64,000 nt of DNA from Alloboseaceae bacterium BT-24-1 (GTDB lineage: Bacteria > Pseudomonadota > Alphaproteobacteria > Rhizobiales > Beijerinckiaceae). Below, one piece after another: positions 17,268 through 26,300 of the stretch. The position numbers were made by a program, and so were the translations under genes. The DNA lies in the NCBI GenBank assembly GCA_025846845.1, contig JAOYTL010000012.1, forward strand, positions 124,001-188,000, read 5' to 3'. The notes under the pieces were generated by a model that searched no databases, was not told where the DNA came from, and saw only the letters and a list, made by a program, of their open reading frames with translations. How positions within the stretch are numbered: position 1 is the first letter of the stretch; each line of letters begins with the position of its first letter.

Positions 17268-18401
17268 ATGGCGACGATTTCCTATCTGACGACGATCCAG
17301 TTCGGCTTCGGCGAGCTCAAGGCCATCGCACCCGGCCTGACCGATCTGAAGATCACGCGACCGTTGATCGTCGCCGACCGCGGCCTGGCAGCGACCGACC
17401 TGATCAATCGGCTGCGTGCCGCCTCGCCGCTGCTGGGTAGTGCGCCGCTCTTCGTCGACACGCCGACCAATCCGACCGAGGAAGCCGTCGAGGCTGCGGT
17501 CGCACTCTATCGCGAACACGACTGCGACGGGCTCGTCGCCATCGGCGGTGGCTCGCCGATCGACCTCGCCAAAGGCGTCGCCCTGCTCGCCAGCCATGAC
17601 GGCCCGCTCGAGACCTATGCCGCGATCCTCGGCGGCATCCCCAAGGTCACGAGCAAGGTCGCACCGGTGATCGCCGTGCCGACCACCGCCGGCACCGGCA
17701 GCGAGGTCGGTCGCGCCGCGCTGATCACGCTGAAGGACGGCCGTAAGCTCGGCTTCATCTCGCCCTACCTGATCCCGAAACTCGCCATCTGCGATCCGGA
17801 GCTGACGCTCGGCCTGCCCGCGGGGCTGACCGCCGCCACCGGCATGGACGCGCTCACCCACTGCATCGAGACCTATCTCAGCCCACGCGAGAACCCGCCA
17901 GCCGAAGCGATCGCGCTCGACGGGCTGAAGCGCGCCGCCGGCCATATCGAGCGCGCCACCGCCGATGGCTCCGACCGCGAGGCCCGCAAGGAGATGCTGA
18001 TGGCGGCCCTGCAGGGCGGCCTGACCTTCCAGAAGGGCCTTGGCGCGGTCCATGCGCTCTCGCACCCGCTCGGCGGCCTGAAGCAGGTCTCGCTGCATCA
18101 CGGCACGCTCAACGCCGTGCTGCTCCCGGCGGTGCTGCGCTTCAACGAATCCGCCGCCGCGGCGAAATATGCCGAGATACGCCAGGTGCTCGGCCTCTCG
18201 GGTCACGCCGATCTCGCCGGCTGGGTCGCTTTGCTGACGCAGCGCCTCGGCTTGCCGGGCTCGTTGTCGCAGATGGGTGTGCCGCGGGAGGTCCTGCCCG
18301 CGATCGCGGAGGCGGCGACGCAGGACCATTCGAGCGCGACCAATGCGCGGCCTGCGAGCGCAGCCGATTACCTCGCGATGCTGGAAGCCTCGTTCGGGTA
18401 G
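17268..18401 (+). CDS. Iron-containing alcohol dehydrogenase
   Basis: A 377-residue group III alcohol dehydrogenase. GGGSPIDLAKGVA binds the nucleotide and PTTAGTGSEV is the family motif. Metal ligands lie in GMDALTHCIETYLS and AVHALSHPLGG...HHGTLNA. Substrates in the family include short alcohols, lactaldehyde and 4-hydroxybutyrate. GGGGAGGA lies just before the ATG at 17268. It is 19 bases after the membrane-protein pair and may be co-transcribed. Confidence 0.93.
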   Translation: MATISYLTTIQFGFGELKAIAPGLTDLKITRPLIVADRGLAATDLINRLRAASPLLGSAPLFVDTPTNPTEEAVEAAVALYREHDCDGLVAIGGGSPIDLAKGVALLASHDGPLETYAAILGGIPKVTSKVAPVIAVPTTAGTGSEVGRAALITLKDGRKLGFISPYLIPKLAICDPELTLGLPAGLTAATGMDALTHCIETYLSPRENPPAEAIALDGLKRAAGHIERATADGSDREARKEMLMAALQGGLTFQKGLGAVHALSHPLGGLKQVSLHHGTLNAVLLPAVLRFNESAAAAKYAEIRQVLGLSGHADLAGWVALLTQRLGLPGSLSQMGVPREVLPAIAEAATQDHSSATNARPASAADYLAMLEASFG

Positions 18402-18432
18402 TGCCCGGCGATACCGAGCGCAGCGCGGCCGT

Positions 18433-19419
18433 TCAGCGCTTGCGCTTGCCGCGCTTGCCCTTAGCGGCGCGCGAATGCTCGGTCTGGCCGCCGGCGGCGA
18501 GGATCTTCGCCTCGGCCTGCCATCGTTCCGCGACGTCACGCTCCAGGGCGTCGGTGTGGTGAGCCAGGAAGCGCAGTTCCTCCGACCCGAGCACCGCGAT
18601 CTGGTCGAAATGCCAGATGCCGAGGGCGTTCAGCTTCTCGGCGATGCCAGGCCCGACGCCGTCGATCAGGCCAAGATCATCCGGCTTGCCGCCACGGGCC
18701 GCTGGCAGGAGGTTGCCCGGGCGCTTGCCTTCGAGCACTGCAACGGGGACCGCAGCTGGTGCGTCAGCCGCCGGCCCGGCCAAGGCTGCTGCCTGCTTCA
18801 CCCATTCCTCGCGCTCGATGCGTCCGGGGAAGGCGAGATAGGCGCCGACCCATTCGACGTTTTCCTGCGTCCAGGCAGCAATCTGGCTGAAATGCCAGAT
18901 ACCGAGCGCCTGCAGACGCCCCTCGTTCTGCGGGCCTATGCCTTTGATCAGCTTGAGGTTATCGGCAACGCCGCGGGCCACCGGCAAACCGGCCGGGCGC
19001 TTGCCGGCGAGTGCGTCCTCACCCTCGACCCTGGGCATGAGAGCAGGCTCAGCTGCTTGTGAGCCGGCAGCGACTGCCTGCACAGACGGCGCCGGAAGCG
19101 CCGGGGCAGGCTGGGGCAGAGCAAGACGCGGCGCGGGTGCAGCGAGCGCGGGGAGCGCCTCGCCTTCGCTGGCGAACAGGCTGCCGATCAGGCAGCCGCC
19201 GGCATAAGCGAGCAGATAGAGCAGCGCCGTCTCGATCCAGAACGCCGCCTGGTCGTTGACCAGCCGGAACCAGACCAGCCCTGCGAGCGCGGCCCAGAGG
19301 ATCGCAAGGCCGGCAACAGGGCCGCGCGGGCCGCCCCTCCCGCTGAGCCAGCCGAAGACGAGGCCGACCGCGAAGGCGGCGAAGAGAAACCAGGCGAACT
19401 GGGTCGCGAGATAGAGCAT
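18433..19419 (-). CDS. Membrane-anchored protein with two helix-hairpin-helix domains
   Basis: A 328-residue protein. The N-terminus has two to three hydrophobic helices (about residues 3-90), then a Pro/Ala-rich linker, then two related domains. Domain 1 has LKLIKGIGPQNEGRLQALGI and domain 2 has LGLIDGVGPGIAEKLNALGI, each followed by WHF.QIA. The (K/D)G(I/V)GP core is a helix-hairpin-helix, usually a DNA-binding or protein-docking motif. The C-terminus is strongly basic. The start MLYLATQ at 19419 was preferred over an Arg-rich extension. It is 10 bases downstream of the OmpA-family gene. Confidence 0.8.
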   Translation of the reverse strand: MLYLATQFAWFLFAAFAVGLVFGWLSGRGGPRGPVAGLAILWAALAGLVWFRLVNDQAAFWIETALLYLLAYAGGCLIGSLFASEGEALPALAAPAPRLALPQPAPALPAPSVQAVAAGSQAAEPALMPRVEGEDALAGKRPAGLPVARGVADNLKLIKGIGPQNEGRLQALGIWHFSQIAAWTQENVEWVGAYLAFPGRIEREEWVKQAAALAGPAADAPAAVPVAVLEGKRPGNLLPAARGGKPDDLGLIDGVGPGIAEKLNALGIWHFDQIAVLGSEELRFLAHHTDALERDVAERWQAEAKILAAGGQTEHSRAAKGKRGKRKR

Positions 19420-19429
19420 CGCCGTTCCC

Positions 19430-21379
19430 CTACTTCGCCACGGTGAACTGGACGCGGCGGTTCTTGATTCGCGCCTCCGGTTCGGTCGGGGCAACCAGCG
19501 GCCGATCGGTCCCGTAGCCTTTGACCTCGAGCTGCGCCGCGGCGACACCGCGGCGGATCAGCTCTTCGCGGACACGCTGCGCCCGCCGGTTCGACAGCTC
19601 GAGATTGTTGAAACCGCTGCGCTCGCCATCGAAATTGGTGTGCCCTTCGATGGTCACGCGCGTATTGGGGCACTGCTTCAGGATGGCGGCGGCCTCGGTC
19701 ATGGCCCGCTCGGTCACGGGATCGAGAGTCACGACCCCGGTCCCCAGGGCAAAGATGACATAATAGCGCTGCGTCAGCGCATCGAGCTCGTTCTGGCAGG
19801 TGCTTGCCGGGTCGATGACGCAACCGGTCTGGCGCATGCCGATCTCGGCCTTGCCGGAAAAGCCCTGCGGCAGGCCACTCGCAAGATCAGTCTCGACCTC
19901 GTCGCGGATCAGCGCACGGCAGGTCAGCCCGCGGACATTGATCTCCCGGTCGACCACGCTGGCCGAACCGAGATCGAGCCTCAGCAGATCCTGCACCACC
20001 GCGCGCGCCGCGACGCCGAAGCCGGTCGGCGCCGCCGGCCGAATCTCGGTCTCATCATTGACGCGTCCACGCAGCGGCGACGCCTCGATCAGCGCCGCGA
20101 TCGCTTCTCTGGCCGCGGCATCGGGCAGGTGGCCGGTGAGATAGCCGCCGGATTTATCGATCGAGGCGGTGAAACCATACCCCGCCGCAACGGGCGGCGC
20201 AGGCTGCGGCAAAGCCGGCGGCTCGGTCACGACGGCCGAGCTCGGTGCACCGGGAGCGGGATCGACCGGCGTCGGTTGCCGCGAAGCACCCGAACCGGCG
20301 GGCGGCACGGGGGCGGGCGTCGGCTCACTCTTCGGCGCCGGAGGCGGAGGCGGCGGGCAGACGATGCTGGCAAGCGCGACCGAATCGGGACCGTCGCCCT
20401 GCGCGATATTCAGCTTCAGTGCCGCGCAGGCCTCGTAATTCTCCGGGCCCTGCCCCGAGATGCGGTAGGCGCCACCTTCGATCTCGACCCTGCCGCTGCG
20501 CAGGCGGGCGAGATCGGCGACGGCGCGCGCCACCTTGGCGGCGAAAGCCGCCGGCTCTCCGGCGGCCGGCAGCATGCGATCGATCACCGCGCCGACGGCC
20601 GGGAAGGCGCGAGCGAGCAGCGCTGCAATCTCCCGGCGTGCCGGATCGGACGGATAATATCCCGCGACCGTTACGGAACCGGATGCGCTCTTCTCGGCGC
20701 TCCAGCGATAGGGTGCCATTGTCGGCGGGCTGAGCGCGCAGTCGACGCGCGTGAAGCCCTTCGGAGCAGCAGCGGAAGCGCTCTCGCGCAGGGCCAGGAA
20801 ATTCTGCGGCGTCGCGGCGGTGCCCTCGACGCAATAGCGCGTATCGTCCAGCGCGACCTTGCCTGCGGAGAGCTGCCCGAGATCGCGCATCAGGCTGCCG
20901 GCGAGTTCGGCGAAGCCGGGCGGTGCACCGAAGGCGACCTTCTGCTGGTCGTCGACCCGCAGCTCCGGGCCAAGCGCCCGGGCCGCAGACACGCTCGCCG
21001 TGGCAATCGCCTCGTCGGGCACGAAGCCGGACAGTGTCACGAGATTGCCCTGCCGTGTCGCCGACCAGCTATAGGGCTTCTGCGCGATGACCTGGGTCAG
21101 GCCGCCGAGCACGCGGCGGACGCCGAATTCCGATTGCAGCTGTGCCAGCGCCTTGCTGGCGCCGTCGGCCGTGACGGCCTCCCCGTCGAGATAGACATCC
21201 CGGCCATTGACTCGGACTGCCAAACCACGCGCGCCGGAAGCGGCTCCCGCCACCGCGTTTGCCGCAAGCGCCCTGGTTTCAATGTCACGGCGCACGGGTT
21301 CTGTGTTCAGGACGTTGGCCGACGCCCAGAGCAGGGCCAAAGGAACAAGCCCCCAGAGCCAACCGGCGTTTCGCGCCAT
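19430..21379 (-). CDS. OmpA-family envelope protein with three internal repeats
   Basis: A 649-residue exported or membrane-anchored protein. After an N-terminal hydrophobic segment (about residues 5-22) come three BON-like repeats, recognisable at VTLSGFVPDEA, VTVAGYYPSDPARREI and YLTGHLPDAAAREAI. A Pro-rich linker separates the second and third. The C-terminal OmpA domain binds peptidoglycan: VTIEGHTNFDGERSGFNNLELSNRRAQ and VKGYGTDRPLV. The likely role is linking the envelope to the cell wall. The start MARNAGW is at 21379. It is followed by the helix-hairpin-helix gene. Confidence 0.87.
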   Translation of the reverse strand: MARNAGWLWGLVPLALLWASANVLNTEPVRRDIETRALAANAVAGAASGARGLAVRVNGRDVYLDGEAVTADGASKALAQLQSEFGVRRVLGGLTQVIAQKPYSWSATRQGNLVTLSGFVPDEAIATASVSAARALGPELRVDDQQKVAFGAPPGFAELAGSLMRDLGQLSAGKVALDDTRYCVEGTAATPQNFLALRESASAAAPKGFTRVDCALSPPTMAPYRWSAEKSASGSVTVAGYYPSDPARREIAALLARAFPAVGAVIDRMLPAAGEPAAFAAKVARAVADLARLRSGRVEIEGGAYRISGQGPENYEACAALKLNIAQGDGPDSVALASIVCPPPPPPAPKSEPTPAPVPPAGSGASRQPTPVDPAPGAPSSAVVTEPPALPQPAPPVAAGYGFTASIDKSGGYLTGHLPDAAAREAIAALIEASPLRGRVNDETEIRPAAPTGFGVAARAVVQDLLRLDLGSASVVDREINVRGLTCRALIRDEVETDLASGLPQGFSGKAEIGMRQTGCVIDPASTCQNELDALTQRYYVIFALGTGVVTLDPVTERAMTEAAAILKQCPNTRVTIEGHTNFDGERSGFNNLELSNRRAQRVREELIRRGVAAAQLEVKGYGTDRPLVAPTEPEARIKNRRVQFTVAK

Positions 21380-21542
21380 GCCGAAATCCCCGCCTCGTCC
21401 CAAGGATCGCCCACGCCGAATCCGGACGTCTGCGCCCCCAGCAATCACGCCCCATCATGGCCCCAAGTCAAGCAAGAGGCCGCCTTGCCCTTGTGGGGGA
21501 CAGACAGGGTTTCCACGACAGGGAGATCGATCGGAAACGAAA

Positions 21543-21568
21543 AAAGCCCCGGGTTTCCCCGGGGCTTT
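21543..21568 (-). terminator. Rho-independent terminator of the porin gene
   Basis: AAAGCCCCGGG and CCCGGGGCTTT form an 11-bp perfect stem with a 4-base loop. On the minus strand the stem is followed by TTTTTTC, the classic U-tract. It lies 22 bases beyond the porin stop codon. Confidence 0.92.
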
Positions 21569-21590
21569 CCTTGAACGATCGGATGATCGA

Positions 21591-22973
21591 TCAGAAGTCG
21601 CGCTGGATGCGGAAACGGCCAGCCCAAGCATCGTCGGACTTGATCGTGCCCGGACCGCGGCCACCGGCGTCGGTGCCGGCCAGAACGGCCTGCTTCAGCT
21701 CGGTGCGGGTGTAGAGAACCTCAACACCGATATCCAGACCCGAAACCGGCGACCAGATCAGGTTACCAGCAACGATCAGCTCCTTCGGATCAAGCGGACG
21801 GGCAACAACGCCCGGGACCGCCTGGTTGGCCAGGACGTAGCCGAGCTTCAGCTCGGAGTACGACGCGACCAGCTCCGACCGCAGGGTCGGGGTCCAGAAG
21901 TGACGCAGAGCAGCGACAACCGACCAGCCAGTGGCGGTCTTGGTGTTGCCGAAGACGTCGGTCGAGACATCGGCGATGCCGAGCTGGGCGTTCTGCGCCA
22001 GGATACGACCCGAGCCGAAGCTGCCACCCCAGCCGAGATAGCCGAGAGCGCCGTCAGCATAGGCAGCCTGCAGGAACAGGAAGTCGCCAGCCGCAAGCAT
22101 CGGCAGGTTGACCTTCACGCCGCCCTGGACCGCGAAGCCCCACTCGTCTTCGTTCCGGAAGCCGAGAGCAGCATTGTTGATGCTACGCTGGGTGATGGCA
22201 CCCGACAGCTGAGCCGAACCCCAACCCTGATCGACGCGCAGCGAGGCGACGATGTCGGGGAAGTTCGTGCCGAGCAGCGTCGAGACGCCACCGGGGCTGA
22301 CAACACCGTTTTCACGGCCGCCGGTGCCGGTGACGCGGTCTTCGAGCGAGATCGTCGCCGAGAAGCCCGAACCGAAGGTGGCGGTGTAGGCCAACAGGTT
22401 CAGACGCGAGTCAGCCGTGCGGACCGTCGTGAAGGTGATGTCGTTCGCGTAGAAGTCGAAGAACGACTGAGCGCGACCGGCGGTGATCGGGCCGAACTGG
22501 ATGAAGGCCAGATCGAGGTTCGAGGCGGTCGCGTTCGCGAACAGGCTGCCGGCGCCCGGGGTAGCGGTCGGACGCGGGTTGCCCGGGGAAACGATGCCCT
22601 GGTTACCGCCGGCGGCCGTGCTGTTGTAGAAGCCGGAGCTGACGGTCAGCTCGTAGCGGAAGAAGGTGCGCAGCGTGCCATAGGCGGTCGCGGTGCGAGC
22701 GTCGACGTTCAGACGACCGCGCGAGCGGGTGCCGAAACCGTCGCCGGTGTCGCCGTAGCGCGAACCGACCGTGTACTCAGCGCGAACACGACCACCAACG
22801 CGAAGGCAGGTGTCGGTGCCCGGGATGTAGAAGAAGCCCGCGCCATAAGCGGAGCAAACGCGAACGTATTCGACCGGTGCGGCCTTCCGCGAGGGAAGGT
22901 CGGCGGCCTGAGCCCCGGCAACCGCGGCGATGCCGGCGGCGGAACCGAGGAGGAGGCTCTTTACGAGCTTCAT
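21591..22973 (-). CDS. Rhizobiales-type porin (Omp2b/RopA family)
   Basis: A 460-residue outer-membrane porin, expected to be a 16-stranded trimeric barrel for diffusion of small hydrophilic solutes. A clear signal peptide ends at GAQA-ADLP (about residue 23). The family motif VRVCSAYGAGFFYIPGTDTC has its conserved pair of cysteines, and the protein ends in aromatic RIQRDF, the barrel-insertion signal. GGAGG lies 7 bases before the ATG at 22973. A strong terminator follows, so it is monocistronic and probably highly expressed. Confidence 0.94.
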   Translation of the reverse strand: MKLVKSLLLGSAAGIAAVAGAQAADLPSRKAAPVEYVRVCSAYGAGFFYIPGTDTCLRVGGRVRAEYTVGSRYGDTGDGFGTRSRGRLNVDARTATAYGTLRTFFRYELTVSSGFYNSTAAGGNQGIVSPGNPRPTATPGAGSLFANATASNLDLAFIQFGPITAGRAQSFFDFYANDITFTTVRTADSRLNLLAYTATFGSGFSATISLEDRVTGTGGRENGVVSPGGVSTLLGTNFPDIVASLRVDQGWGSAQLSGAITQRSINNAALGFRNEDEWGFAVQGGVKVNLPMLAAGDFLFLQAAYADGALGYLGWGGSFGSGRILAQNAQLGIADVSTDVFGNTKTATGWSVVAALRHFWTPTLRSELVASYSELKLGYVLANQAVPGVVARPLDPKELIVAGNLIWSPVSGLDIGVEVLYTRTELKQAVLAGTDAGGRGPGTIKSDDAWAGRFRIQRDF

Positions 22974-23360
22974 TTGATAACCTCCAAAAGAGTTTCGAGA
23001 CCCTCGGGCGTCGGCTCGTTCCTTAACCGGCAGCCCCAGGAGACCTGTCCGGCGAACTTGCTTATCCCGGTCTTTCGCCCGCGTCCCCGAACCGTTCGGA
23101 GGCGAAGACGAAAAACAGCGACCGGGAACGTCCCGCCGCACAGTCACCATTACGAATGCCCGGCCGCCGATCAACCACGATCACGCCACAGTCCCCACCC
23201 CGAGCCCGCTTTGCCCCCCGGTGTTGCACCTGAGCCACGCTTTGACCGCCGAACTTAAGAGGGCGTTAACCGCACAGGCTCGTTTGCGAGCTTCCAGAGC
23301 CGCCTGGCGTCCATTCCGGCTGCGAATCTGCGGCGTGATCGCAGCGATCGAATCGGAGCG
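22974..23360. other. 387-bp intergenic region: porin leader and promoter
   Basis: No gene seen. On the minus strand TTGATC (23174-23169) and TAATGG (23152-23147) are separated by 16 bases and could be a sigma-70-type promoter. This would give a leader of about 165 bases before the porin ATG. This is a weak match and unproven. The remainder toward tamB shows no recognised element. Confidence 0.35.
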
Positions 23361-26300
23361 TCAGTATTCCCACTCGGCCCCGACGCCGACCGCGGCGCTG
23401 CCGTCGGCATTGGTCTCCGCCTGGAGCTTCAGGCGGCGCGTCACATCGATGCCGACGGAGACGCCGCTGTCCTCCGGCTTCGCCCCGGCCTTCACGCCGA
23501 GGGTGATGTTGTCGGTGAGCGCGCGCGAGACGCCGACCGTCGGCCCGCCCGGCCCGACCTGGACATCGAGGTTGTCGACGCCGAGCGAGCGGCGAATGCG
23601 CTCGAAGACGTCGTCGCCGCCCGCGCCGGAGAACTGCGCCGCGGTCTGGGCGAGCTGCAGCGCCTGGAAGGGCGAGAGCGAGCCGGAGGCACGGGCGAAG
23701 AGCAGCCGCGAGAGCACCTCGTCCGGCGGCAGCTCGGGCGAGGAGGAGAAGGTGAACTCCGGCGCCGAGGCCTCGCCGGAGATGATGATCCGCGCGGTGA
23801 CGTCGGCGGCGCGCGTCTCGGCGACGAAGTCGAGCGTCGGCATCACGTCGCCGGAGAAGGTGATGCGGCCACGGCTGAAATCAAGGCGCTGGCTGGCGAG
23901 GCTGAGTCGCCCGCGCCGCAGCTCGAAGCCACCGGTCAGCGCTGGCGCGGCAGAGGTGCCGCCGACGCGCAGGTCGCCGCCGAGCTCCGCATCGATGCCA
24001 CGCCCGCGAATGAAGACGCGCCCGGGCGCCGAGACGGTAATGTCGAGTACGGCGTCGAAGGCCGGCGCACGAGCACCCTTTCGACTCGCGACTGCACGCG
24101 CCTTGCGCTCGGCCGCGAGTCGGGCGGCCGCCTGGCCCTTGGCATTGACGTGGCGGATGCCGTCGACCGGCCGCGAGCTCGACGGCAGGCGATCCGGCAC
24201 CGAGACCTCGATGGTCGCGACATCGACGCGCCCGGCGATGCGCGGCCGCTGCGCGAGCGGGCCCGCCAGCTCGAGATTGAGGTCGGTGACTGCCCTGACG
24301 AGACCGCTGTCGACGAGCTGGGCCCGCTTGCCCTCGATGCGAATCGTGCCGGGGAAGCCAGCCTCAGGATCGAGTTTGACATTGCCGCGAGCCGAGAGCG
24401 TGCCCCCACCGGGCGTCTGTGCCGCGAAACGCTCGATCACCAGCTCGGGCCCGTTGGCCGCGATACGTGCTTCCAGCCCGGTCAGCTTCACGCCTTGGAG
24501 CGCGTCGTTGAAGCTGCCACCGGATAACGTCGCGCCACCGGAGAGGCGCGGCGCGGCGAGCGTGCCGCCGGCGCGCAGGTCGAGCGCGAGCTGGCCGGTC
24601 AAGCGCCGGCCGTCGGCGGCGAGCTGGGTGTTGGCGAGCGCCGCATCGGCGCGGCCCTGAATGGAGAGGTCGAGCGCGCCGTCGCCACCGAGCGGCGCTG
24701 TGCCCTTCGCGGTCAGGCTGACGAAGCGGCCGGCGTTCAGGCTGGCGTCGAGACTGGTCTGGCGACCGCTGAGCGCACCCTGCCCTGCGATCTCGATCGG
24801 CGGCAGGCCGGCGGAGCGCGTCTGCGGCGCGACGAGGCGAGCGATGCGCACGCGCCACGGGCCGGTCGGCGCCTCGGGCGTGCCCTTGATCGTCGCCTCG
24901 GCATCGAGCGTGCCGGATAGGTCGAGCGTCGGCGAAGCAAGCCGTGCGGCCGAGAGCGGCACGTTCTGCGCGGCGAAGCGCAGATCGAGCGCCTTTCCGG
25001 CTTCGCCGTCGAGCGTGATCCGGCCGCCATCGAGCGCGATGGCGAGGTCGCGAATCGCAACGCCGCCATCGGTGGCGATGAAGCTCGCCGGCTTCGCCAG
25101 CGCGATACGGCGGCCGTCGCGGGTCGCGGTGAAGCTGGCGAGATCAAAGCGCAGCGGCTCGGCGACCGAGAGCCGGCCCTTCGAGGCGAGCGAGAAGCCG
25201 CGCGCCGTGGCGTCGAGGCTGATGTCGCTGGCGTCGGAGGCGCCGGTCGAGACCAGTCGGATCGCGCTCACCGGTTCACCGGCGATGACAGCGCGGTCAA
25301 TCTGGACATTGCCATTGATCAGCGGCTTGCGGAGCGCATCGACGATGGCGATCGCGGCATCGAGCCGATCGATGGAAACGCTAGGCGCAACAAGCTTCTG
25401 GGCGCTGGCCTTCAGATCCAGATTCTGGCCGCCGGTCGGGCGCGCCAGCTTCACATCCGCCTCGATCCGGCCGCCGAGCTTGGCGAGCGCCAGCGCCGAG
25501 AGATCGTCGAGATTGCGCGCAACGAGCTTGAGGTTGCCCTCGACCAGATTACTGGCATCGAGATCGAGTGCGCCATTCAGCGCGACCGAGCCGATGACGA
25601 TGTCGAGCTGCGGCAGCGCCCAGCCGCCAGGATCACGCTTGGCGAAGCGCAAGGCGCCGGTCGTCGGGCGGCCATCGACTTCGCCGGAGAGTCTGGCGTC
25701 GCCGGAAAGCGCACCCTGCAGGTCGCGTAGCGTCGCATCGAGCGCGAGACGTGGCACCGGCCGGCCCAGCGCAGTCGCATTGCTGATCCCGGCCTTAAGC
25801 GTCGCGTCGAGCCTGTCGAGCGGCCCGGACAACGTCGCATCGAACGCGCCCTGCCCCGATAGCTTCGAGTCGGCCCTGCGCAGATCGGGAATCGCGATGT
25901 TGGCGCGCAGGCTCGAGCCTTGTGCGCCGAGCGCGCCATCGGCCGTCGCCGCGACATGGGTTCCGGCGATGCGCAGGCCGTTGACGATGAGGCCGCCACT
26001 GCCTGGCACCCTGATCTCGCCGCCGATTGCGAGCTTGCCGGCGAGCAGGCGGTCGAGCGCCTCCTGGCCGAGCGCCAGCGCCTCGGCGCCGCCATCGAGC
26101 TTGACGGCGTAGAGTCGCTTCTTCGGCTCGGCGTCGACATCGGCGGAGGCGGCGGCTGAGCCCTTGAGCGAGCGGCCGGCGAGCGTGCTGAGGCGGGAGA
26201 GGTCCGGCAGGCGGGCCTGCACCTTGCCGAGGATGCGAGCCGGATCGAGCCGACCGGCGTAGCCGAGCTCGGCTCCGCCAAAGGCGAGCTTCAGCGTCTC

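Noticed and set aside
19640..21574. Long plus-strand open frame opposite the OmpA-family gene
   Set aside because: Low-complexity Arg/Gly-rich translation with no motif; the minus-strand gene has clear domains.
21207..23258. Long plus-strand open frame opposite the porin gene
   Set aside because: It runs through the porin terminator and signal peptide region and encodes no recognisable protein.
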